A DNA stretch of 33,003 nucleotides from Planctomycetaceae bacterium (GTDB taxonomy: Bacteria; Planctomycetota; Planctomycetia; Planctomycetales; Planctomycetaceae): the NCBI GenBank assembly GCA_021732415.1, contig JAKFVC010000271.1, forward strand, positions 1-33,003, given 5' to 3'. The notes beneath the pieces were generated by a model. That model did not search any database. It saw only the letters and a list, made by a program, of their open reading frames with translations, and was not told the DNA's origin. The translations under genes were made by a program, and so were the position numbers. Shown here in pieces: positions 17,280-27,700 of this stretch (within the stretch, counting starts at the first letter, position 1; every line of letters starts with the position of its first letter).

Positions 17280-17358
17280 GTGAGCGGCACGGCGCTAGCC
17301 GCCGGTTTTTCAACGGAAGTCAAAACACAGAACAGGTGGCTAGCGCCATTCCGCTCAC
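17280..17358. repeat. Inverted repeat upstream of the M14 peptidase gene
   Basis: Arms 17280-17303 and 17335-17358 pair at 21 of 24 positions (core GGCGCTAGCC). It occupies the gap between the antitoxin-like gene stop and the peptidase start, so it could fold in the peptidase leader RNA or separate the two genes' transcripts. Confidence 0.75.
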
Positions 17359-17387
17359 AAAGTAAGGCTGCTTGAGCGCTGCCAGAA

Positions 17388-17618
17388 TTATTCGGTATCC
17401 GTCGGCGGATTGACGGCATAGAGCTTGCGCCAGTCGTCAAAGCTGGGGTCGGCGAGATCCCATTCCGCTTCGAGTCGGCTGCAGGCCAGTTCCCAGGCTT
17501 GCTGCTCATCGGTGGCAACCTGATGAATATCGATGACGACCTCCGTGCCTTCAGGCAGGTCCAGCGGTTGCTCAAGAACCAACTGGCCCTGTGCATAGCG
17601 AGCATTCACGCGAACCAT
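17388..17618 (-). CDS. Small antitoxin-like protein (DUF104/AF2212-like N-terminus), 76 aa
   Basis: The N-terminal half reads as a beta-rich DNA-binding antitoxin-like segment: VNARYAQGQLVLEQPLDLPE followed by GTEVVIDI, a pattern seen in short DUF104/VapB-like antitoxins. The C-terminal half is helical and acidic (QAWELACSRLEAEWD, then FDDWRKLY), typical of a toxin-binding tail. AAGGGAG about eight bases upstream of the ATG at 17618 supports the start. In a normal pair a toxin gene (PIN or MazF type) would overlap or follow within a few bases; instead an inverted repeat and a peptidase gene follow. It is thus an orphan, possibly a solitary regulator or the remnant of a toxin-antitoxin pair. 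The antitoxin assignment is from pattern, not from an alignment. Confidence 0.6.
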   Translation of the reverse strand: MVRVNARYAQGQLVLEQPLDLPEGTEVVIDIHQVATDEQQAWELACSRLEAEWDLADPSFDDWRKLYAVNPPTDTE

Positions 17619-18733
17619 GATCTAACTCCCTTGTCGGACAACCCAGTGAGACAACACACAATTCAAACAACTGCAACTTGATGGGTCCGTTGGCAGAACA
17701 CACAGCTCAGGGTGCCGTTCCACAACCTGTTCAAGGTCCGTGACCGTATTCCATTCCCAAGAGTATGAGACACACTCACACACCTGAGGTTCACATGGCC
17801 TGACAGCACTCAATGAACCCCAATTATTGGAACCCTACGAAGTAAAGTAAAGAAATTGTTTCACTCGCTCGCAGATTTCACACAATCGCAGACTGACCGT
17901 CAATATAGAGAGTCACGGCAGTAATCTTTTTCAAAAGCGCGATTGGCCAAGTCCGGCGCAATTTTATTTAAAACGTGCTCACTCATCGCATTTTGCTCAA
18001 AACTGATATTGTGGCATCCAGGCAGTTATTGTAATAAGCCGTCCAATTCGCACCTGTGTCTTAACCTCACCATCCGAAGAGTCTCGCAGGACTTGAATCG
18101 TTCACACCTCAACTCGAGCCATCGACCTTGATTGCTGAACTTTAAATAATTTGCAGTGGATTACCTCAATCCGGTTCTGGAACGAGGCCCCAAGAGCATC
18201 TTCGCGATACATCGACGCTTCCCTAAAAAACTATCCTCACATCGTTTACGGACGGAACCGGGCAGCATGCTCGTTTTCACTTCCGAGGTACGTACGGTCT
18301 CATCTGCTATTACGGATGGCGCGACAATAGCGATTGCGCGACTTACTCCGAATTCAATCCTTAAAGTGCTTATAACGGATCTGACGATCCTCAAGACAAT
18401 ACCGAACTAGTTCGTACGCATAGATTCCGTTTCGTGATCGCGGCTGCGTTCGAATGAACACGTGGTATGCCCCCTGAGTCACTCGGCGATTTCTACCTGG
18501 GCCACAGGACTGCCGAGATCTCCGTTGATTTAATTCCAACAACCCACACCAGTAATTCACCAGATTGCCAGCCGTTCTCACCTTGATCCACGGTGAGCCA
18601 CGTCGCTGGTCCAGCGGTGGCGCGTCGGTATCCCCCTGCCGATGTGTCGAGTCTCCCCTTGAGACAGTTCGCGACTGGAAGATTGCCGGCCCCCCTTCTT
18701 CGCCCTACTAAATTTTTTTCGGGAGTTTCGACC
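17619..18733. other. Long AT-richer gene-free stretch upstream of the giant surface-protein gene
   Basis: About 1.1 kb with no supported gene, visibly more AT-rich than its surroundings, particularly 17820-18170. It separates the divergent antitoxin-like gene from the giant gene and must hold both promoters. Short open frames here lack ribosome binding sites and protein-like composition. I see no large inverted repeat of the type found in the other gaps. It may act as a long regulatory leader for the giant gene. Confidence 0.5.
18721..18725 (+). promoter_or_regulatory. Shine-Dalgarno that fixes the start of the giant gene
   Basis: GGGAG lies eight bases before the GTG at 18734. The frame is open back to 18593, but the earlier GTG has no such site and would add 47 residues of atypical sequence ahead of the planctomycete-type N-terminus. 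Confidence 0.7.
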
Positions 18734-21700
18734 GTGGTTATCACAAGCTGGCTCGCCGCCCTCAGCAGCAAATTGTTTGGCAAGAAGAAGACCCCGCGCA
18801 CGCGGAGCCAACAGTCGAAACTCGCCGCCCAGGCGTCACAGGCCTCGGAAACCCTGGAAGAACGTACTTTGATGACCGTCGTCCCGGTCATCGATATCTA
18901 TGCACCCAACGCCGGCATCGATGAAGACCACGTCTTCAGCGTCCCCGCTCCGGGCGTGCTAGCCAACGACCCTGCTGGCCTGGGCACTAGAACGACAATC
19001 CAGGCGACGAATACGGCAGTTGGCGTCGCCCTCCTCAGTTCAGACGGTTCCTTTGTTTATACTCCGGGGGCAAGTCTGCAGTCGCTCACCCATGGTGAGA
19101 TCTCCATCCAGGAATTCACCTATAAGGTTGCTGACGCCGGTGACTTTGGACCCGATGCGGTCGGTCCCACGGCGATCGTGCGGTTGTATGTGATGGGCTT
19201 GAACGATGCTCCGACCGCCACCAATGCGACACAGAGCGTCAACTATTCGGAAGACGGCGGTCTGCAGAATATTGGTGCAATCGTAGCCGATGACGCCGAC
19301 TTGCATGATGTGATCACCGCGACATTGTCTCTGTCTGATAGCGATGCCGGAACTCTTTCGGCCCCCGGAGCGACGTTCAACCTGGGCGTGTTGTCGATCA
19401 CTGGCGAGAAAGCCACGGTGAATGCCGCGTTGGCGGCCGTGAAATTCACACCGAACGCCAATTACGATAAGAACTTCCACATCGATGTCAGTATTGCTGA
19501 CGGCGGTGAAGATGGAGCGGTCCCCTATACTGGCGTGATTACGATGACCGCCAATCCCGTCAATGAGGATTCACCCACGGCAAGTGGCGGAACCCTGACG
19601 GTTGATGAAGATTCTGGCGCGAACCCCGGGATGCTGATCGGCACTGATCCCGATACGAATCCCGCTTCGACCCTGACCTACTCGCTGGTTGCCGGTGCCT
19701 CACACGGGACGGTGATCATCACCGACTCAACCACCGGCGCTTACACCTATACCCCCGCCCCGGACTATTTCGGCTCGGATGGCTTTACATTCGAAATCAT
19801 GGACACCGCGGCCGCGACCAGTAACATCGCGGGCGTCAGCATCACGGTGACCTCGGTCAATGACGTTCCCATCTTTACCGTCGGGAGTGACCAGCCAATC
19901 CTGGAAGATGCCGGCGCGCAGTCGGTCCCTGGCTTTGCCACGGGGATCGCGGCCGGGGGCGCCAATGAAGACGGACAGACCTTCGACTTCATTGTCACCA
20001 ATGACAATAACTCGCTCTTCAGCGTGCAGCCATCGATCGATTCTAATGGCAAATTGACCTACACTCCCGCGGCCAACCAGAACGGTTCGGCCCTGGTGAC
20101 CGTCCAGATTCACGATGATGGCGGCACGGCTAACGGTGGGGTCGATACTTCTTCGACGCAGACTTTCACGATTGACGTCACCGCCGTAAACGATGTGCCC
20201 AGCTTCACCGTCGGGGCCACCCAGACCACACTCGAAGACGCGGGAGCACAATCAGTCACCGGGTTTATCTCGATCTTCTCTGTCGGTCCCGCCAACGAAA
20301 GCTCACAGACGCCCGATTTCGTCGTAACTAACGACAATAACAGTCTCTTCAGCGTGCAGCCGACGATTGACGCGACGGGGAAACTGACCTATACGGCAGC
20401 CGCCGACGCGAATGGCTCAGCCACTGTGACGGTCTACATCCATGATGACGGCGGTTCCACCAACGGCGGTGTGGATACTTCCGCGACGCAGACGTTCACG
20501 ATCAACATCACCCCAGTCAATGATGCCCCGTCCTTCACCAAGGGGGGCGACGAGAGCGTTGATGAAGACACGAGTTTGCATACCGTCAATGGCTGGGCCA
20601 CGGCTTTGGTCAAGGGTCCCGCGAACGAATCGGGTCAAACGCTGAGCTTTGGCGTTACAACCGACAACGACGCCCTGTTCTCTACCGGGCCGGCTGTCGA
20701 TTCCAGCGGCAACCTGACCTACACGCTGGCCGCCAATCGATTCGGCACGGCAGTCGTGACTGTGACGCTGCACGATAATGGCGGGACCGCGAACGGTGGC
20801 AGCGATTCCTCCGCCCCGCAGACGTTCAACATCGTCGTCGCCAATATCAACGACGTCCCGACCTTCACCGTCGGACCGACACAAACCACCAACGAAGATG
20901 CCGGTGCGCAATCCGTGACCGGATTCATTTCCACGTTCTCGCCGGGTCCGTTCGAAAGCGACACCGTTGACTTCGTCGTGACAAATGACAACAACGCACT
21001 CTTCAGCGTGCAGCCGGCGATCGATGCGACCGGCAAGCTGACGTATACAGCGGCTGCCGACGCAAACGGCTCTGCCACCGTCACGGTCTATATCCACGAC
21101 GACGGCGGCACGGCCAACGGGGGCGTCGATCAGTCCTCCACGCAGACCTTTACGCTCAACATCACCGCGGTCAATGACGCCCCCGCCTTCACTAAGGGTG
21201 CCGATGAAACAGTCCTCGAAGACTCTGGCCTGAATACCGTGACCGGCTGGGCCACCGGAATGTCAGTTGGACCCGCGAATGAATCAGGTCAATCGCTCAC
21301 CACATTCCATGTGAGCACGAGCAACGACAGTCTGTTCTCCGTATTGCCGGCGATTGATACGACCACCGGGGATCTGACCTACACTCTGGCCCCCAATGCC
21401 TTCGGATCCGCAGTCGTTACGGTCACGCTCAGCGATGATGGTGGATCGGCTAACGGCGGAAACGATACGTCAGCTCCTCAGACGTTCAACATCAACGTCA
21501 CGGGAGTCAACGACGCCCCCTCGTTTACCGTCGGACCGACTGAAACGAGTCTCGAAGACGGTGGAGCGAAGTCCGTCACTGGATTCATTTCTACGTTCTC
21601 GCCGGGTCCGGGGGAATCCGATAACGTCAATTTCGTGGTGACGAACGATAACAACGCTCTCTTCAGCGTCCAACCAGCGATCGATGCGACCGGCAAGCTG

Positions 21701-24700
21701 ACGTATACCGCGGCTGCCGACGCAAACGGCTCTGCCACCGTCACGGTCTATATCCACGATGATGGCGGCACGGCCAACGGGGGCGTCGATCAGTCATCCA
21801 CGCAGACCTTTACGCTCAACATCACCGCGGTCAATGACGCCCCCGCCTTCACCAAGGGCGCCGACGAATCTGTCCTCGAAGACTCTGGCCTGAATACCGT
21901 GACCGGCTGGGCCACCGGAATGTCAGTTGGACCCGCGAATGAATCAGGTCAATCGCTCACCACATTCCATGTGAGCACGAGCAACGACAGTCTGTTCTCC
22001 GTATTGCCGGCGATTGATACGACCACCGGGGATCTGACCTACACTCTGGCCCCCAATGCCTTCGGATCCGCAGTCGTTACGGTCACGCTCAGCGATGATG
22101 GTGGATCGGCTAACGGCGGAAACGATACGTCAGCTCCTCAGACGTTCAACATCAACGTCACGGGAGTCAACGACGCTCCCTCGTTTACCGTCGGACCGAC
22201 GGAAACGAGTCTCGAAGACGGTGGAGCGAAGTCCGTCACTGGATTCATTTCGACGTTCTCGCCAGGTCCGGGGGAATCCGATAACGTCAATTTCGTGGTG
22301 ACGAACGATAACAACGCACTCTTCAGCGTCCAACCAGCGATCGATGCGACCGGCAAGCTGACGTATACAGCGGCTGCCGACGCAAACGGCTCTGCCACCG
22401 TCACGGTCTATATTCACGACGACGGCGGCACGGCCAACGGGGGCGTCGATCAGTCCTCCACGCAGACCTTTACGCTCAACATCACCGCGGTCAATGACGC
22501 CCCCGCCTTCACTAAGGGTGCCGATGAGTCCGTTCTGGAAGATACGACCCTGCACACCGTCAATGGCTGGGCCACCGGCATCACCAAGGGACCGACCGCG
22601 GACGAGAACACGCAGAACCTCACGTTCAACGTCTCCAATGACAACAACGCGCTCTTCTCCGTCCAGCCGGCCATTGACGCCAGCGGCAACCTGACCTATA
22701 CCCTCGCCGCCAATGCCTTCGGCACCGCCACCGTTACCGTCACTCTCAGCGATGATGGCGGAACACTCAATGGCGGAGTCGATACGTCGGCGTCACAGAC
22801 ATTCGACATCGTCGTCACCAACGTCAATGACGCACCCTCCTTCACCAAGGGTGGTGACGAATCGGTCTACGAAGACACCAATCCTCATTCCGTCGCCAAC
22901 TGGGCTACGGCCATTTCCGCCGGTCCGAATGAAGGCAGTCAGACGGTCACGTTCAACGTCACCAACAACGACAATCCCACACTCTTCAGCGTCGCACCGG
23001 CGATCTCCGCCAACGGCACTTTGACCTACACCCTGGCTCCTAATGCCAACGGCACCGCAAACATCACCATTACCCTCAGCGATAACGGCGGAACGCTCAA
23101 CAGCGGTGCCGATACGTCGGGAACACAGACCTTTGCCATCGTCGTCAACCCGGTCAATGACGCGCCCGCCTTCACCAAGGGCGCCGACGAATCCGTCCTC
23201 GAAGATACCACCCTGCACACCGTCAATGGCTGGGCCACCGGAATCACCAAGGGACCGACCGCCGACGAGAATACGCAGAACCTCACGTTCAACGTCTCCA
23301 ATGACAACAACGCGCTCTTCTCCGTCCAGCCGGCCATTGACGCCAGCGGCAACCTGACCTATACCCTGGCCGCCAATGCCTTCGGCACTGCCACCGTTAC
23401 CGTCACTCTCAGCGATGATGGCGGAACGCTCAATGGCGGTGTGGATACGTCCGCTTCGCAGACGTTCGACATTGTCGTCACGGGTGTGAATGACGCTCCT
23501 GCCTTTACCAAGGGCACCGACGAAACCGTCTTCGAAGACACTGATCTGCATACTGTCGCCAACTGGGCCACGGGGATTTCCGCCGGACCAGGTGAAGGCA
23601 GCCAGACACTCACCTTTAATGTCACCAACAATGACAATCCGTCGCTCTTCAGCGTCGCACCGGCCATCGCTGCCGACGGCACTCTGACATACACGCTGGC
23701 ACCCAACGCCAATGGCACCGCCATGGTCACCATTACGCTCAGCGATAGTGGCGGCACCCTTAATGGTGGCAGCGATACATCCGGCTCGCAGACCTTCGCG
23801 ATCAACGTCATCGGCGTCAACGACGCTCCTGCCTTCACCAAGGGGGCCGATGAAGAGGTCCTCGAAGACAGTGGAGTCAATGGTGCTCACACCGTGGTCA
23901 ACTGGGCTACAGACATCACCAAGGGACCGACCGCGGACGAGAACTCGCAAGCTCTCACCTTCATCGTCGACAACGACAACCACAGTCTGTTCGCCGTGCA
24001 GCCCACGCTCAATTCCTCGGGCAGCTTGACCTACACCCTGAACCCGAATGCGTTCGGTACCGCCGTGGTCACCGTTACGTTGATGGATAACGGCGGAACG
24101 TCGGATGGCGGGGTCAATACTTCAGATCCACAGACCTTCAACATTGTCGTGACCGGCGTCAACGACGCCCCCACCTTCACGATGGGTCCCGACCAGATCG
24201 TTAATGAAGACAGCCATTCCTGCACCACGAATTTGATCACGAATGGTGGCTTCGAAGGCGGCCTGACCGGCTGGACAACATTTGGTGCCGACTCCGAAGG
24301 ATTCGGCGATAACAACTTCTATCCGCAAACCGGCACGGAAACCCCGCTGGGCAGCAATCCTGATGGTCCGGACTTCGTCGTTGCGGCACCCCCCGAAGGC
24401 ACCGACGCCGCCATGGCGGACCAGTTCGGGCCGGGCTACTCGATCCTGTATCAGAACTTCGTCGTCCCCACAGACATTGTCGCCGCGACGCTTTCCCTGC
24501 AGCTTTACATCAATAACCACAACATCGACTACACAGACCCTTCCAGTCTGGTCGGCGTGGACGCGGCCAATCAACAGGCGCGGATCGATCTGCTCACGGG
24601 ATCGTCAGCCATCGACAGCACGCACCCCAGCGACGTCTTGATGAACCTGTTCCAAACCCATCCGGGCGATGCCGCGAATTATGGCTATTCCACGCTGACT

Positions 24701-27700
24701 GCCGATTTGACGACCTTCCTGCAGGCACATGCGGGTGAGACCCTGCGGTTGCGGTTCGCTACGACCAATACGGAATTCTTCTTCGAAGTCGGTGTCGATG
24801 ATGTGCAGTTGAATGTGACCCACTCGGCCACGCACACGGTCTCCAACTGGGCGACGGATCTCTCGACCGGCGGCAGCGGTGAAACCCAAAACCTGACATT
24901 CAACGTCACCAACGACAACAACAGTTTGTTCGCGGTACAACCGGCGATTGATCCCGTCACGGGCGATCTGACCTACACCCTGACTCCCAATGCCAACGGC
25001 ACGGCGACGGTCTCCGTGGTCTTGATGGACGATGGCGGCAGCCTGAACGGGGGCGTCGATCGCACGGATCCTCAGACCTTTACGATCTCTGTCAACGCCA
25101 AGAACGATGCCCCTGAGTTTACGACCCCGCTGTACGACGAAGTGCTGGAAGACACCGGTGCCCATTCCGTGACCGGCTTCGCCACCGGAATGGCAGCGGG
25201 CCCCGCGAGTGCCACCGACGAATCCTCGCAGGTCCTGAACTTCATCGTCTCCAACGACAATAACTCGCTCTTCACCGTGCAGCCGTCGATCAATCCCACA
25301 ACCGGCACCTTGACCTATACCCTGGCCGCCAATGCTCATGGCAATGCCACGGTCACGGTCACGCTGCACGATGACGGCGGATCGGCGTATGGCGGTCAAG
25401 ATTCCTACACTCGCTATTTCACGATCGTCGTGGACGATGTGAATGATGCACCCACCTTCTCGTTGCCGGGCAGTCCCGATCAAACCATCCTGGAAGATGC
25501 CGGAGCACAAACCGTCGCAGGCTTTGCCACCGGCATCAGCGCTGGACCTGATGAGGGCGACCAGCAGTTGGAGTTCATCATCACCACCAGTGACGATTCG
25601 AAGTTTGACGTCCTGCCGCAGATCGACCCGATTACTGGTGATTTGACCTACACGCCCGCAGCCAATGCGAACGGCACCGTCACCGTGAGTGTCACGCTGT
25701 ACGACGACGGAGATATCGACCACGGCGGCATCGATCAGTCGACTACGAAGACGTTCACGATTCATATCACGCCCGTGAATGACGCGCCAGTCGCGGTCGA
25801 TGAAACAGGCATTGTTGTCTTCGAAGACGGCTCCCGCGACATTCTCGTCTTGCGGGATGCAACCGAGGTCGATGGCGATCCATTAGTGATCACCATCGCC
25901 ACCGACCCGTCACACGGAATCGCCACCGTCGATGACAACGGCACACCACTCGATTATACCGATGATGTCGTCAACTATCAACCATTTGCGAACTACAATG
26001 GGCCGGATACGTTCACTTATACGATCACTGATCCGCTGGGACTGTCTTCAACGGCCACGATCACGATGAACGTCATCTCCCTGAACGACGATCCGACGTT
26101 CACGCTGGGCACCAACCCAGCCATCTCGGAAGACGCCGGGGCTCAAACGATCAACGGCTTCATCACGGCAATTTCCCCTGGGCCCGCTGATGAATCAGGG
26201 CAGTCGGTCACCTTCAGCGTTACGAACGACAACAATTCCCTGTTCAGCGTGCAGCCGACGATTGATGCCAGCGGCAACCTGACGTTTACCCCGGCCGACG
26301 ACCAATATGGCACGGCCACGGTCACGGTCTACGCCCACGACGATGGTCCGACAACTTATGGTGAAACCGGGACATCGGCACCGCAGACGTTCACGATCAC
26401 AATTTCTCCCGTCAACGACGTCCCGTCATTCACCGCGGGTCCCAATCAGACCATCCTGGAAGACGCCGGAGCGCAGACGGTTTCTGGCTTCATCTCCACG
26501 TTCTCTCCCGGTCCGAATGAATCCTCGCAGACCGTCGACTTCATCGTTACGAACAATAACAACTCGCTCTTTAGTGTGCAGCCGGCAATTGCAGCCGATG
26601 GCACTCTGACCTACACGCCGGCCGCCAATCAAAATGGTACGGCGACCGTTTCAGTCCAGATTCATGATAACGGTGGAGGAACAGACACCTCTGTCGTCCA
26701 CGCCTTCACGATCACCGTGACCGCCGTCAACGATGCGCCCAGCTTTACGGTGGGTGGTGACCAAAGTACTGCGGAAGATGCCGGTGCGCAATCAGTGACC
26801 GGATTTATTTCCACGTTCTCACCGGGTCCGGGGGAAAGTGATACCGTTAATTTCGTCGTGGACAACGACAACAACGCCCTCTTCAGTGTCCAGCCGGCGA
26901 TCGATGCGACCGGCAATCTGACCTACACCGCGGCACCCAATCCCAATGGTTCCGCGACCGTCACGGTCTATATTCACGACGACGGCGGCTCTGCCAATAG
27001 CGGTTTCGACACGTCCACCACGCAGACCTTTACGCTCACCATCACCGCGGTCAATGACGTTCCGACCTTCACGGTCGGCGGCAATCAGACTTCCGCGGAA
27101 GACGCTGGTGCTCAGACCGTCGACGAATTCATCTCCACGTTCTCACCCGGTCCGTCCAACGAATCGGGTCAGGCGGTCAACTTCATCGTGACGAACGACA
27201 ATAACTCGCTGTTCAGCGTGCAACCGACAATCGCTGCCGATGGCACCCTGACCTATACTGCAGCCCCCAACAAGAATGGCTCTGCGACAGTCACCGTCCA
27301 GATCCATGACAATGCGGGGGGAATTGATACCTCGACCACCCAGACCTTCACCATCACCGTTACGCAAGTCTTCGACGCTCCAGTGATCGATGACGCACAC
27401 TTCAATCTTGCAGAAAACTCCGCAGTCGGAACGGTCGTCGGCACCATCATCTCCACCGATCCTGACGTCGGTGATACGGCGACCTTCACCATCACCAGCG
27501 GCAACACCGATGGAACTTTCGCGATCAATCCGACCACGGGTCAGATCACCGTCGCCAACAATGCGGCGCTGGACTTCGAAGCCCATCCGACTCTCCAATT
27601 CGTGGTGCAAGTGACCGACGGAAACGGCCTCATCGATACGTGTATCGTGATCGTCAGCCTGACCAACGTCGCGGAACCGCCGGTCCTCAATCTGCCGAGT

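Noticed and set aside
16610-17365. 251-codon plus-strand frame over the M14 peptidase gene
   Set aside because: The minus-strand frame has all zinc-peptidase motifs and a signal peptide; this frame has neither motifs nor a ribosome binding site.
17258-17605. N-terminal extension of the M14 peptidase to 421 residues
   Set aside because: The extension overlaps the antitoxin-like gene and an inverted repeat and would bury the signal peptide; a Shine-Dalgarno favours 17257.
18593-18733. 47-residue N-terminal extension of the giant protein
   Set aside because: No Shine-Dalgarno, composition unlike the rest, and it would displace the planctomycete N-terminal signature from its usual distance.
22793-25765. 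Long antisense frames (up to 396 codons) within the giant gene
   Set aside because: They repeat with the same period as the sense modules and have no independent start signals or domain pattern.
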